From positions 1 through 54,929 of the forward strand of contig CAMCYP010000023.1 in assembly GCA_945885345.1 (NCBI GenBank): 54,929 nucleotides of DNA, given 5' to 3'. The position numbers and the translations under genes were made by a program. Numbering within the stretch: position 1 is the stretch's first letter; each line of letters opens with the position of its first letter. Positions 9,695 through 19,425 of this stretch are shown here, one piece after another. The notes under the pieces are model-generated. The model searched no databases, had not been told where the DNA came from, and worked only from the letters and a program-made list of their open reading frames with translations. This DNA comes from Bordetella parapertussis (GTDB taxonomy: Bacteria; Pseudomonadota; Gammaproteobacteria; Burkholderiales; SG8-41).

Positions 9695-11039
9695 AATCCT
9701 CGTATTTGTCACCGGCAGCACGCGGAATCTGCGTCAGGCGCACCAGCGTCATCCGGTAATCGCAGTCAAGGGCCTTGCGCAGTGCGGCCAGCATTGCGTC
9801 GCACTCGGCAGATGTCAGGTCGCGCGGCGCCACGACGCGCAACTCGACATGGTCACGCTCGTGCTGAATCACCTGAAACTGTTCGATGGGCGCGATGTTC
9901 GCCCATGACTCAAATGGAAAACTCGGCCAATAACGGGTGCCGTCCAGCCGCAGCAGCATGTTGCGCTGGCGGCCGACAATGCGCGTGAGCACCGGCAGGC
10001 CGCGGCCGCAGGCGCAGGGCATGCCGACTTCCGCATAATCGCCGCTGGCGTAACGCAGCAGCGGCATCGCGAAATTGTGCAGCGTTGACACCACGACCTG
10101 CCCCGTTTCGCCGGGGGCGCAGGGTGCACCGTTGTCATCCAGGATTTCGACAATCAGGTTTTCCGCCTGCACATGGTAATGCTCGCACTCCGGGCACTGC
10201 AGCGCGATATAGCCAAGCTCCTCCGAACTGTAACTGTCGACCAATTCAACGCCCCAGGCCTCCCGCACGATGCCGCGCGTCTCGGGGCGCAGCATCTCGC
10301 CATAAGCACGCACCTGCCTGAGCTGCGGCAGTCGCACACCGAGCTCCAGGCTGCGGCTGGCCAGCGCCTGCAGGTTGGTGGTGAAGGACAGCAGGTAATC
10401 CGGGTTTTCGTCAGCCAGCCAGCGTAGCTGGTCGTCGAGACTCGCGGCCAGGCTGCGCACCACCGACGGTCCGGTCACGAATGCCGTGGTAGCCGCCCCC
10501 CAACCCGGTGCCCGGTAGTCTTCGGTCTTGGTGCGGATCGCCGCGAGCTTGCCGCTGAAATCACGCCGGTGCCACAAATGATCGCGCAAAAGCAATGCAT
10601 GCCACAGCAGTTGTGTCCATGCCGTACCCCGGGTCACCAACGGCGTGCCGGTCGAACCCGATGACTGGGTCGTGACCAGTGCGCCATGCCCCGGCGGCGG
10701 TGCGGTACTGTGCATGTCGTTGCCCGCCTGCTGGATATCGCGGCGCGTACAGAGTGGCAGCGCCCGGTATTGCTCCCAGGATGCGATGCCCGCAGCCCAA
10801 GGTGAAAAACGTTCGCGGTAATACGGCACCGTCGCCACCGCATGGCGGAACACCTGCGCAAATTGTTGCAGTTGCAAGTCCCGCAGGCGCTCGACGGGCC
10901 ACCACTGGCTTTGTTCGAACTGATACTGCAACGCCAGCATCCGCGCCGCATCCGGATTGGAAATGGCAGGCCAGACCATGCCGTCAACCGCGGATCGCAG
11001 CGCATTGATCATCGGGCTCGCAGTAACCGGGGCGTGCAT
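9675..11039 (-). CDS. Phenylacetate-CoA ligase-like (PaaK/CapK family) adenylate-forming enzyme 1
   Basis: The 454-residue protein belongs to the PaaK/CapK branch of adenylate-forming enzymes, which activate carboxylic acids with ATP and often transfer them to CoA. It shows the phosphate loop SSGSTGTP (126-133), the acid/adenine motif YSSEELGYIALQCP, RYASGDYAEVG and the hinge-like GRQRN. Cys residues in CPEC and CACGRG might form a metal site, as in related proteins. The C-terminal RAAGDKYEDFIC would hold the catalytic lysine. The substrate is unknown. A paralogue of equal length lies at 11996-13360, with a methyltransferase between them. The start is the ATG at 11039. Confidence 0.85.
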   Translation of the reverse strand: MHAPVTASPMINALRSAVDGMVWPAISNPDAARMLALQYQFEQSQWWPVERLRDLQLQQFAQVFRHAVATVPYYRERFSPWAAGIASWEQYRALPLCTRRDIQQAGNDMHSTAPPPGHGALVTTQSSGSTGTPLVTRGTAWTQLLWHALLLRDHLWHRRDFSGKLAAIRTKTEDYRAPGWGAATTAFVTGPSVVRSLAASLDDQLRWLADENPDYLLSFTTNLQALASRSLELGVRLPQLRQVRAYGEMLRPETRGIVREAWGVELVDSYSSEELGYIALQCPECEHYHVQAENLIVEILDDNGAPCAPGETGQVVVSTLHNFAMPLLRYASGDYAEVGMPCACGRGLPVLTRIVGRQRNMLLRLDGTRYWPSFPFESWANIAPIEQFQVIQHERDHVELRVVAPRDLTSAECDAMLAALRKALDCDYRMTLVRLTQIPRAAGDKYEDFICAAE

Positions 11040-11089
11040 GAATCCAGTTTAGCATTCAGCCTTACGGCAGGGTCGGTTATGATATCGCC

Positions 11090-11989
11090 ATGCTTCAACC
11101 AATAGCGGGCGCCGTCGATCTGCCAGACGAACCACTCGAACTCAGCGCACCGATCGCCTGGAAAATTGCGGCGGAGCTGTGCCACAAAGATGCCGTCACC
11201 GGCGAAAGCTGTGTCTGGAATCACGGCCTGTGGCAGTTCCTGAGAATCATGGGATTGGCCGGCACGGCGGCAAACCGCACTGCGTTTTATCAACATTCGA
11301 TCAGGAGTTTCGCGGGGAGCAACCCCGAGCCACGCATCCTGATTTCCGGCACCTCGGATTATGCGATGCTCGCGCAGATCGCCCTCGCGGCACAACGCAC
11401 CGGCATCTCTCCCTTAGTAACTGTCACGGATCTCTGCGAAACCCCGCTTTACCTCAACCGCTGGTACGCCGCAAAAATCGGCATCAATATCCGGACCGTC
11501 TGCTCCGACATACTGAGACTTGATCTGCCAGACCCGTTTGACCTGATCTGCACGGACTCGTTTCTGGGCCGATTTCCGCATACGGAGTGGCCGCAACTCG
11601 CAACCCGCTGGCACAGCCTGCTGCGGCCCGGCGGCACGCTCCTGACCGCAAGCCAGCTGCGGCTGGATCCAGGACCGGAAAAGATCGTTTTTACCGAAGA
11701 GCAGGTCATCGCCTTCAGCAATACGGTGTCCGAAAAAGCGCGGCAATTCGGGATGCGGTACGGAATTACCCCGGAAGATCTTGCCCGGGCTGCAATGCAG
11801 TACGGCCAGCACCAGTCCAACCATCCGCTGCGGTCAGCTGAACGCCTGGAGTCACTGCTGGAATACGCCGGTTTTCGCATTGTGGCGCTGACGACCAATT
11901 CGACCGGCATCAGCAATAGTGAGAGTATTCGAGGACCTTCAGTGCCCGGGGGCGGAAAATTCCTTTGCGTCGTTGCCACCCGACGCTGA
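11090..11989 (+). CDS. Class I SAM-dependent methyltransferase-like protein
   Basis: The 299-residue protein has the strand order of a Rossmann methyltransferase: a glycine-containing first motif ILISGTSDYAML (83-94), an acidic end of strand 2 in VTVTDLCET (Asp114), FDLICTDSFLGRFP, and the post-motif LLRPGGTLLTA. The substrate is unknown. Motif I lacks the usual GxGxG spacing, so SAM binding is likely but not certain. It is divergent from ligase 1 (50-base gap) and ends six bases from the end of ligase 2. TATGAT at 11078-11083 is only six bases ahead of the ATG; if it is the -10 box the mRNA would be leaderless. Confidence 0.75.
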   Translation: MLQPIAGAVDLPDEPLELSAPIAWKIAAELCHKDAVTGESCVWNHGLWQFLRIMGLAGTAANRTAFYQHSIRSFAGSNPEPRILISGTSDYAMLAQIALAAQRTGISPLVTVTDLCETPLYLNRWYAAKIGINIRTVCSDILRLDLPDPFDLICTDSFLGRFPHTEWPQLATRWHSLLRPGGTLLTASQLRLDPGPEKIVFTEEQVIAFSNTVSEKARQFGMRYGITPEDLARAAMQYGQHQSNHPLRSAERLESLLEYAGFRIVALTTNSTGISNSESIRGPSVPGGGKFLCVVATRR

Positions 11990-11995
11990 ACACGC

Positions 11996-13360
11996 CTATG
12001 AAGAGCGACCGCGAACCTCGCAAATAAAATCCTCGAACTTGCCGCCGGCACTGCGCTGAATTGCATCGCAGTAGACAATCTCCATCCGAAAACCCGGCGG
12101 CGCCCGTGACAGCAGCCGCGTACGCAATTGGTATTCCTGCGATTCGTCAAGCGGCACTTCCACCACTAGTCGCGCTTCAATCAGATCAAACGTCTTCTGC
12201 ACGATCTGGTGCTGTCGTATACGCAGCGTTTCCGTAAGGCCGCGCAGCCCGAACGCCGGCCAGAATTGGCCGCCGTCCGCCATCAGCAGCATGTTGCGCG
12301 CGCGCCCGATGATGCGCGACAGCGCCGGCAAACCCCGTCCGCAGGAACAAGGAGCCCCGACCTCCGCATAATCCCCGATCTCGTAACGAACCAGCGGTGT
12401 TGCAAAATTATTCAGTGCGGTGACGACAATCCGCCCCACCGCTTCCGGCGCACAGGGCTGGCCTGCCTCGTCCAGCACCTCGACCACCACACCTTCTGCC
12501 ATGACGTGATAACAGTCGGTTTCTGGGCATTGCAGCGCAATGTACCCCAGTTCGTTACACGAGTACATGTCAGCCACCGGAACATTCCACGCCGCCCGGC
12601 ACAATTCACGCACCTCCATCGACAGTACCTCTCCACTCGTCCGGACTTCCCGCAATCGTGGCAACCGTACTCCCTGCTTCAGGGATAACTGCGCGAGCAC
12701 CCCGAGATTCGTGGGATGGGACAGCAGATAATCCGGATCCTGTGCCTGCAACCAGCGGAGCTGCTCCCCGATTTCCGTGCTCACGGGTAAGGTCACCGCA
12801 CGCCCGGTGCGCACTGTGCCCTGTGTTGCGCTTCCCCACCCCTCACCTTCGTTGCGTGGAACGCCCTGCCTGATCGCAGCCAGCTTGCCATGGAGGTCAC
12901 GTCGATGCCATGCGTGATCACGCAGGGTAAAGGCGCGCCAGAACAGGCCGCACAGAGCGGTGTTCAACACGCGAACCGGCGTTCCGGTGGAACCCGAAGT
13001 GCGAGCCTCCCCGACAGGACCATGCTGCGCCGGGATGCGCGTACTTTTCATGGCCTCAAAGCGAGCCTGCAAATCAGTACGCGCAAGCAGTGGCAGCGTC
13101 GAGAACGTTTTCCAGGTCAATGGAAGCGATGGATCGTAGAGCCCGGCCCAGCGCTCTCGGTAGTGCGGCACCGTGGCATAAGCGTGCGCGAGAATACTGG
13201 TCAATTGACTCAATTGCAGACTGGCCAGTGCGTCTGCAGTCAGCCACTGCGTATGCTCGAACTGGTAATGCATGGCCAGCAGCGCCGCGGCATCCGGGGT
13301 AGGTACCACTGGCCATACCGCACCGGGCAATGCGTTTTCGATTTCCCAGACTGGCGCCAC
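11996..13360 (-). CDS. Phenylacetate-CoA ligase-like (PaaK/CapK family) adenylate-forming enzyme 2
   Basis: This protein is a full-length paralogue of the ligase at 9675-11039; by eye about half of aligned residues are identical from PDAA near the N-terminus to KFEDFIC at the end. It keeps TSGSTGTP (121-128), the acid motif as YSCNELGYIALQCP (the neighbour has YSSEELGY), RYEIGDYAEVG, CSCGRGLP and SAGGKFEDFIC with the likely catalytic lysine. Codon 1 is GTG at 13360; no good ribosome-binding site is visible, but the paralogue aligns to within a few residues of this start. The substrate is unknown and may differ from that of ligase 1. Confidence 0.85.
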   Translation of the reverse strand: MAPVWEIENALPGAVWPVVPTPDAAALLAMHYQFEHTQWLTADALASLQLSQLTSILAHAYATVPHYRERWAGLYDPSLPLTWKTFSTLPLLARTDLQARFEAMKSTRIPAQHGPVGEARTSGSTGTPVRVLNTALCGLFWRAFTLRDHAWHRRDLHGKLAAIRQGVPRNEGEGWGSATQGTVRTGRAVTLPVSTEIGEQLRWLQAQDPDYLLSHPTNLGVLAQLSLKQGVRLPRLREVRTSGEVLSMEVRELCRAAWNVPVADMYSCNELGYIALQCPETDCYHVMAEGVVVEVLDEAGQPCAPEAVGRIVVTALNNFATPLVRYEIGDYAEVGAPCSCGRGLPALSRIIGRARNMLLMADGGQFWPAFGLRGLTETLRIRQHQIVQKTFDLIEARLVVEVPLDESQEYQLRTRLLSRAPPGFRMEIVYCDAIQRSAGGKFEDFICEVRGRSS

Positions 13361-13373
13361 TTGAATGCTTGAA

Positions 13374-13394
13374 TTTTTATTAGTTCAATAAAAA
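13374..13394. other. AT-only hairpin between decarboxylase and ligase 2
   Basis: TTTTTATT (13374-13381) and AATAAAAA (13387-13394) form a perfect 8-bp inverted repeat with a 5-base loop. It lies 11 bases past the decarboxylase stop codon and before ligase 2 on the minus strand. It could be a weak terminator or part of the ligase 2 promoter; the stem is all A-T, so its strength is doubtful. Confidence 0.35.
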
Positions 13395-13404
13395 CAAATA
13401 CTTG

Positions 13405-15657
13405 CTAATTACCCACGACATCAGCCACGCAATCGACGAAATACCGCAGCTGCTCGCCACTGCCCTCCGCCACCAGACCGTGGATGTCGGTGTCGAAACC
13501 GGGGAATTGCCGGTTGAACATCCGTGCAAACTGCAAGTACCGCACGATGGTGCTGTTGAAACGTTCTCCGGGAATCAGCAGCGGTATGCCCGGTGGATAC
13601 GGCGTCAGCAACACGCTGGCCACCCGCCCTTCCAGATGGTCAATCTCGACACGCTCGATCTTGCGATGCGCCATGCGCGCCCAGGCTTCGGCCGGCGGCA
13701 TTGCCGGCTGCATGTCCGACAGGTACATCTCTGTGGTCAGTCTCGCGATGTCATTGGCCTTGTAGACGCCGTGGATCTGTTCGCACAAATCCTTGAGGCC
13801 GATTTTTTCATAGCGCGGATGCGCGGCGAGGAACTCCGGCAGCACGCGCCACAGCGGCCGGTTGTTGTCATAGTCATCCTTGAACTGCTGCAATTCGGTA
13901 ACCATGGTGTTCCAGCGGCCCTTGGTGATGCCGATGGTGAACATGATGAAAAAGGAATAGAGGCCTGTCTTCTCGACAATGATGCCGTGCTCGGCAAGAT
14001 ACCGGGTCACCACCGCAGCCGGGATACCGCTCTTGGCAAACTTGCCGGTCACGTCCAGACCCGGAGTGATCACCGTGGCCTTGATCGGATCCAGCATGTT
14101 GAAACCCGGCTCAAGATTGCCGAAGCCGTGCCAGCGTTCCGAGGGGCGCAGCATCCAGTCGTCGCGGTTGCCCACACCTTCGGCAGCGAGACGTTCCGGC
14201 CCCCACACCTTGAACCACCAGTCCTTGCCGAATTCGGCATCGACCTTGCGCATCGCGCGGCGGAAATCCAGCGCCTCCATGATCGATTCCTCGACCAGTG
14301 CGGTGCCGCCCGGCGGCTCCATCATCGCCGCCGCCACGTCGCAGGACGCGATGATCGCGTACTGCGGGCTGGTCGATGTGTGCATCAGGTAGGCTTCGTT
14401 GAAAGTGTCGTAATCGAGTTTGCGCGTCTCGCTGTCCTGCACCAGGATCTGTGAAGCCTGCGACAGCCCCGCCAGCAGCTTGTGCGTGGACTGGGTCGAA
14501 AACACCACCGATTCCTTGGTCCGCGGACGGTCACGGCCGATCGCATGCATGCCGTGGTAGAACTTGTGGAAGGTCGCGTGCGGCAGCCAGGCTTCGTCAA
14601 AATGCAGCGTATCGATCTTGCCGTCGAGTTTTTCCTTGATCACATCGACGTTGTAGAGAATGCCGTCGTAGGTGCTCTGGGTGATGGTCAGAATGCGCGG
14701 CTTCGACGTCGATTTCGCCGCAAACGGATTGGCGCGGATTTTTTTCTCGATGTTTTCCCAGGTGAATTCTTCCAGCGGGATCGGACCGATGATGCCGAAA
14801 TGATTGCGTGTCGGCATCAGGAACACCGGCACAGCACCCGTCATGGTGATCGCGTGCAGGATCGACACATGGCAGTTGCGATCGACGATCACCACGTCAC
14901 CCGGCGCTACCGTCGAATGCCACACCATCTTGTTCGAGGTCGAGGTGCCGTTGGTGACAAAAAACAGGTGATCACAGTTAAAAATCCGCGCCGCGTTGCG
15001 CTCCGAAGCCGCCACCGGCCCCGAGTGGTCGAGCAGCTGACCCAGTTCGTCGACCGCGTTGCAGACGTCGGCGCGCAGCAGGTTCTCGCCGAAAAACTGG
15101 TGGAACATCTGGCCGACAGGGCTTTTCAGGAAAGCGACACCGCCGGAGTGTCCCGGGCAGTGCCAGGAGTAGGAACCGTCCTGCGCGTAATGCGTCAGCG
15201 CGCGGAAAAACGGCGGCGCCAGGCTGTCGAGATAAGCCTTGGATTCGCGCACGATGTAGCGTGCGACGAATTCCGGCGTGTCCTCGAACATGTGGATGAA
15301 ACCGTGCAGTTCACGCAGCACGTCGTTCGGGATATGCCGCGAGGTCTGGGTCTCGCCGTACAGAAAAATCGGAATTTCGGAATTGCGGAAACGGATCGCC
15401 TTGACGAAGGTGCGCAGTTCGCCGATCGTCGATTCCAGTTCCTGTGCCGAAAAGTCATCGTCATCGACCGACAGGATGAAGGCTGAGGCGCGCGACTGTT
15501 GCTGTGCAAAAGACGACAGATCACCGTAGCTGGTGACGCCGAGCACTTCCAGGCCCTCTTCCTCCAGCGCCTTGGCCAGCGCACGGATGCCGAGGCCGCT
15601 CGTGTTCTCCGAACGGAAGTCTTCGTCGATGATGATGACCGGAAAACGGAAGCGCAT
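13405..15657 (-). CDS. Arginine/lysine/ornithine decarboxylase (PLP, OKR_DC family)
   Basis: This 750-residue protein is an acid-resistance type amino acid decarboxylase of fold type I. It has the receiver-like wing domain at the N-terminus (MRFRFPVIIIDEDF to about residue 130), then the PLP-binding core with CPGHSGGVAF and the Schiff-base lysine in STHKLLAG (Lys393), and the C-terminal domain. Family members use arginine, lysine or ornithine; the sequence alone does not tell me which. The ATG at 15657 is chosen because the family starts MxFRFPVIIIDED and AGAGG lies upstream. The reading frame stays open to 15732. Confidence 0.93.
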   Translation of the reverse strand: MRFRFPVIIIDEDFRSENTSGLGIRALAKALEEEGLEVLGVTSYGDLSSFAQQQSRASAFILSVDDDDFSAQELESTIGELRTFVKAIRFRNSEIPIFLYGETQTSRHIPNDVLRELHGFIHMFEDTPEFVARYIVRESKAYLDSLAPPFFRALTHYAQDGSYSWHCPGHSGGVAFLKSPVGQMFHQFFGENLLRADVCNAVDELGQLLDHSGPVAASERNAARIFNCDHLFFVTNGTSTSNKMVWHSTVAPGDVVIVDRNCHVSILHAITMTGAVPVFLMPTRNHFGIIGPIPLEEFTWENIEKKIRANPFAAKSTSKPRILTITQSTYDGILYNVDVIKEKLDGKIDTLHFDEAWLPHATFHKFYHGMHAIGRDRPRTKESVVFSTQSTHKLLAGLSQASQILVQDSETRKLDYDTFNEAYLMHTSTSPQYAIIASCDVAAAMMEPPGGTALVEESIMEALDFRRAMRKVDAEFGKDWWFKVWGPERLAAEGVGNRDDWMLRPSERWHGFGNLEPGFNMLDPIKATVITPGLDVTGKFAKSGIPAAVVTRYLAEHGIIVEKTGLYSFFIMFTIGITKGRWNTMVTELQQFKDDYDNNRPLWRVLPEFLAAHPRYEKIGLKDLCEQIHGVYKANDIARLTTEMYLSDMQPAMPPAEAWARMAHRKIERVEIDHLEGRVASVLLTPYPPGIPLLIPGERFNSTIVRYLQFARMFNRQFPGFDTDIHGLVAEGSGEQLRYFVDCVADVVGN

Positions 15658-15824
15658 GATGCCTCTGCTGGTATGGGTGGGCGTCGGGGGAACTACCGGG
15701 GTGTGGACTGGCGGCGCTGAAACGATGCGCACACGATACCGCGCCGTGCCGTCACGGGCGGCTGCGCGCCGGACTGGCGCATTGGGCGGTAATCGCGGAA
15801 TTCAGCACGCCGCTATCTTAGCGC

Positions 15825-15841
15825 CGAATCCTGCGGATTCG
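15825..15841. other. Small hairpin in the 204-base mrp-decarboxylase spacer
   Basis: CGAATCC and GGATTCG form a perfect 7-bp inverted repeat around TGC. It lies 20 bases past the mrp stop codon on the minus strand. No T-run follows, so it is at best a weak terminator. I saw no gene in the rest of the spacer 15658-15861. Confidence 0.35.
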
Positions 15842-15861
15842 AAAGGGTTTCCCCATCCCGA

Positions 15862-16959
15862 CTATGTGTTTTTTACAACGATTTTCGGGAATGCGGCGGA
15901 ATGGTCCTGCTGCTTCTCGGCGATTTTCACCGCGACGCGGCGCGCGATCTGGCGATATATGTCCGCCACCCGGCCGTCGGGATCGACCACCACCGTCGGC
16001 TTGCCGGAGTCGGCCTGCATGCGGATGTTGATGTCCAGCGGCAGAGAACCCAGCAGTTCGACGTTGTAATCGGCGCCCATGCGGCTGCCACCGCCTTCGC
16101 CGAAGATGTGTTCTTCGTGGCCGCACTTCGAGCAGATGTGCAGCGACATGTTTTCGACGATGCCGAGGATGGGGATGCCCACCTTTTCGAACATCTTCAG
16201 GCCCTTGCGCGCATCGATCAGCGCGATGTCCTGCGGCGTGGTGACAATCACGGCACCGGTGACCGGCACGCGCTGCGCCAGTGTCAGCTGGATGTCGCCG
16301 GTGCCTGGCGGCAGATCGACGACGAGGTAATCGATATCGCGCCATTTGGTTTCATTCACCAGCTGCTCCAGTGCCTGGGTCACCATCGGACCGCGCCACA
16401 CCATCGGCGTTTCGGTATCGATCAGGAAACCGATCGACATTGCCTGCAGGCCGTGCGCCTCCATCGGCTCCAGCGATTTGCCGTCTTTGGATTCCGGACG
16501 GCCGGCGATGCCCAGCATCATCGGCTGTGACGGGCCGTAGATGTCGGCATCGAGAATGCCGACACTCGCGCCCTCGGCAGCCAGCGCCAGCGCCAGGTTC
16601 ACTGCGGTGGTACTTTTGCCGACGCCGCCCTTGCCTGATGCGACAGCGATGATATTTTTCACGCCGGGGACCAGTTTTACGCCGCGCTGCACTGCATGCG
16701 GCACGATCTTGATCGACACATTGACCGTCACGCTGCCGACGCCGGGCAGGGTTTTCAGTTTGTCCGCCACTGCCTTGCGGATCGGTTCGATCTGGCTCTT
16801 GCCGGGATAACCCAGCAGGATATCCACAGCGACGTTGTTACCTTCCACCTTGATGTTTTTCGCAGACTTGCCGGTGACATAGTCCGTTTTGGTGTTGGGA
16901 TCGGTCAGCTGCTTCAGCGCCGTTTGAACGTCCTGCTCGGTAATCGGGGTAGTGGACAT
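15862..16959 (-). CDS. mrp: Mrp/ApbC iron-sulfur cluster carrier ATPase
   Basis: This 365-residue protein carries Fe-S clusters to target apoenzymes. It has the N-terminal DUF59 (MIP18-like) domain (about 8-85), the deviant Walker A motif GKGGVGKST (109-117) and the cluster-binding pair CSKC. DLPPGTGD is the characteristic later motif. The ATG at 16959 (MSTTPITEQDV) is chosen over upstream in-frame starts because the family begins here. It is divergent from metG, as in many betaproteobacteria. Confidence 0.95.
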   Translation of the reverse strand: MSTTPITEQDVQTALKQLTDPNTKTDYVTGKSAKNIKVEGNNVAVDILLGYPGKSQIEPIRKAVADKLKTLPGVGSVTVNVSIKIVPHAVQRGVKLVPGVKNIIAVASGKGGVGKSTTAVNLALALAAEGASVGILDADIYGPSQPMMLGIAGRPESKDGKSLEPMEAHGLQAMSIGFLIDTETPMVWRGPMVTQALEQLVNETKWRDIDYLVVDLPPGTGDIQLTLAQRVPVTGAVIVTTPQDIALIDARKGLKMFEKVGIPILGIVENMSLHICSKCGHEEHIFGEGGGSRMGADYNVELLGSLPLDINIRMQADSGKPTVVVDPDGRVADIYRQIARRVAVKIAEKQQDHSAAFPKIVVKNT

Positions 16960-17038
16960 GATTCGGGTTCCATTGCTAATGCGTGGTGAGGCCGCGATTG
17001 TAGCGAGATACCCCCCTGCAAACCACCACAACCCTATG

Positions 17039-17068
17039 CTGGCAAAGGTTTTTTTGCGTCTTTGCCAG
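17039..17068. other. Perfect inverted repeat in the mrp-metG promoter region
   Basis: CTGGCAAAG (17039-17047) and CTTTGCCAG (17060-17068) are a perfect 9-bp inverted repeat separated by 12 bases that include T7. It lies between the divergent genes mrp and metG. It could be an operator or an RNA hairpin. Downstream, TACAAT at 17131-17136 resembles a -10 element for the metG side. Confidence 0.45.
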
Positions 17069-17170
17069 AGTCTCCGCAAGGAACCGTGGCAGACGCCCTT
17101 CCGCAGACCGGGAGTTTCAGAATAGTTTGTTACAATTCAATCCTTTAGCATCACCCCCCGACTCACACCC

Positions 17171-17257
17171 ATGCCTGACCACACGCAAAAAGCGCGCCGC
17201 ATTCTTGTGACCTCCGCGCTGCAGGTTTACGACGGCAGCTTCCCGGGCTGTTATTAA
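17171..17257 (+). pseudogene. Stub of a second, diverged metG 5' end (28 codons)
   Basis: This short frame starts [17 protein letters not shown] and ends after [11 protein letters not shown] at a TAA. Residues RRILVTSAL are identical to residues 9-17 of the full metG that starts seven bases after the stop. Over those nine codons I count six base differences, and all six are synonymous third-position changes. That pattern fits the head of a diverged metG gene, not a recent tandem copy. After LVTSAL the similarity fades (YDGSFPG against YANGAIHLG). Neither this frame nor metG has a clear ribosome-binding site, so it might instead act as a coupled leader ORF. Confidence 0.7.
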
Positions 17258-17264
17258 CTCGCCC

Positions 17265-19385
17265 ATGACTGACATCGCACACAAGCCGCGCCGGATACTT
17301 GTCACGTCTGCGCTGCCGTATGCCAATGGCGCCATCCACCTGGGCCATCTGGTCGAGTACATCCAGACCGATATCTGGGTGCGGTTCCAGCGCATGCAGG
17401 GCCATACCGTGCATTACGTCGGCGCCGATGACACCCACGGCACGCCGATCATGCTGCGCGCAGACAGCGAAGGCATCACGCCCAAACAACTGATCGACCG
17501 CGTCTGGCATGAGCACGACCGAGACTTCAAGAGCTTCGGCGTCGAATTCGACAATTTCTACACTACCGACTCGCCTGAAAACGAAGCGCTATGCGCCGAC
17601 ATCTACGGCAAACTCAAAGCCGCGGACCTGATCGCCACGCGTTCGGTCGAGCAGTTCTACGATCCGGTGAAGCAGATGTTCCTGCCGGATCGCTACATCA
17701 AGGGCGAATGCCCGAAGTGTGGCGCGAAAGACCAGTACGGCGACTCCTGCGAAGTCTGCGGCGCGACCTACGCGCCCACCGACCTGAAGAACCCCTATTC
17801 CACCGTTTCAGGCGCAGCACCTGTGCGCAAGGCGTCAGAGCATTACTTCTTCAAGCTCTCGGACAAACGCTGCGAAGAATTTCTGCGCGGCTATACCCAG
17901 GGCGTCAACGAAAATGCGCACCTGCAAGCCGAAGCCGCCAACAAGATGAAGGAATGGCTGGGCGAAGCCGGCGAAGCGAAACTCTCAGACTGGGACATCT
18001 CGCGCGATGCGCCTTACTTCGGCTTTCCGATTCCCGGCACTGACGGCAAGAAATTCTTTTACGTCTGGCTCGATGCACCGGTGGGTTATTTCGGCAGCTT
18101 CCTGAACTACGTCAAGAAACAACAAGCCAAGGGCATCACCATCGACGCCGATGCCTTCCTCAAGCCGGGCGGTGATACCGAACTCGTTCACTTCATCGGC
18201 AAGGACATCCTCTATTTCCACGCGCTGTTCTGGCCGGCAATGCTGCAGCATTCAGGCTTTCGCACGCCGACTAAGGTCTACGCCCACGGCTTCCTGACCG
18301 TGAACGGCGAGAAAATGTCGAAGTCACGCGGCACCTTCATCACTGCAGAGAGTTACATCCAGCAGGGCCTGAATCCGGAATGGCTGCGTTATTACTACGC
18401 GGCGAAGCTGAATTCGACGATGGAAGATCTGGATTTGAATCTGGATGATTTTGTGGCGCGGGTGAATAGTGATCTGGTGGGGAAATACGTGAATATCGCC
18501 AGCCGTACCGCAACCTTTCTCACAAAATATTTCGACGGTCAGCTGACTTCATGGCAACAACTGGCGGAAATGGATCCCGTCGCGACTGCTGAACGCGCCG
18601 AATCCGCCAAAAATATTGCAGAAGCCTACGACTTGCGTGAATACGGCAAGGCTTTACGGGAAATCATGCGTATTGCCGACAGCATCAATCAGTACGTAGA
18701 TCTGAAGAAACCCTGGATTCTTGCCAAGGACGAGTCACAACGCGATTTACTACAAGTGGTTTGCAGTAAATGCGTATTTGATTTCAAGATGCTGAGCGTT
18801 TTCCTTGCGCCAGTGATACCGGCAATTACGCGGCAAGTCGCGCAAGATTTTTTTGCGCTCGGCAGGGATTTCGACTGGCTGGACTACAACATCTATCCTG
18901 AAAAAATAAACCCATACAACCATCTGACAAGCCGCGTCGATACAAAACAAATCGCCGCGCTGACCGAAGCCAACAAGGAAAACCTGCAAATGACCACCGC
19001 CCCCACGCCCGCACCTGCAACCACCGCCGCAGCACCGGCCGCGACGACAGGCCCGGCAACCATTTCAATCGACGACTTCACCAAAATCGACCTGCGTATC
19101 GCCAGGATCGCCAATGCCGAACACGTCGAAGGTGCGGACAAGCTGCTGAAGCTGACGCTGGATGTAGGCGATCTCGGCACCAAGCAGGTCTTCGCCGGCA
19201 TCAAGGCCGCCTACGACCCTGAGCAGCTGAAAGGCCGGCTGACGGTGGTGGTCGCCAACCTTGCGCCACGTAAAATGAAATTCGGCATGTCCGAAGGCAT
19301 GGTGCTGGCTGCCAGCGGCGACGCGCCCGGCCTGTACCTGTTGTCGCCGGATTCCGGCGCCCAGCCCGGCCTGCGCATCAAATAA
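17265..19385 (+). CDS. metG: Methionine-tRNA ligase with C-terminal tRNA-binding domain
   Basis: It charges tRNA-Met. The 706-residue protein has the HIGH-type motif HLGH (25-28), a zinc-binding insert with [18 protein letters not shown], and KMSKS at 350-354. Residues from about 600 on form an OB-fold tRNA-binding domain ([29 protein letters not shown]), joined by an Ala/Pro/Thr-rich linker at about 570-600. This is the long dimeric form. The ATG at 17265 matches the family start and follows a stub of a second metG N-terminus. The region near 18420-18490 uses less GC-biased codons than its surroundings. Confidence 0.97.
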   Translation: MTDIAHKPRRILVTSALPYANGAIHLGHLVEYIQTDIWVRFQRMQGHTVHYVGADDTHGTPIMLRADSEGITPKQLIDRVWHEHDRDFKSFGVEFDNFYTTDSPENEALCADIYGKLKAADLIATRSVEQFYDPVKQMFLPDRYIKGECPKCGAKDQYGDSCEVCGATYAPTDLKNPYSTVSGAAPVRKASEHYFFKLSDKRCEEFLRGYTQGVNENAHLQAEAANKMKEWLGEAGEAKLSDWDISRDAPYFGFPIPGTDGKKFFYVWLDAPVGYFGSFLNYVKKQQAKGITIDADAFLKPGGDTELVHFIGKDILYFHALFWPAMLQHSGFRTPTKVYAHGFLTVNGEKMSKSRGTFITAESYIQQGLNPEWLRYYYAAKLNSTMEDLDLNLDDFVARVNSDLVGKYVNIASRTATFLTKYFDGQLTSWQQLAEMDPVATAERAESAKNIAEAYDLREYGKALREIMRIADSINQYVDLKKPWILAKDESQRDLLQVVCSKCVFDFKMLSVFLAPVIPAITRQVAQDFFALGRDFDWLDYNIYPEKINPYNHLTSRVDTKQIAALTEANKENLQMTTAPTPAPATTAAAPAATTGPATISIDDFTKIDLRIARIANAEHVEGADKLLKLTLDVGDLGTKQVFAGIKAAYDPEQLKGRLTVVVANLAPRKMKFGMSEGMVLAASGDAPGLYLLSPDSGAQPGLRIK

Positions 19386-19425
19386 CATAACAAAAAAACA
19401 GCCGACAACCGTCACCCTCCCGGCC

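Noticed and set aside
15658..15861. Possible missing gene between mrp and the decarboxylase
   Set aside because: I recall dcd in this position in some Burkholderiales, but the spacer shows no remnant of it, so I make no claim.
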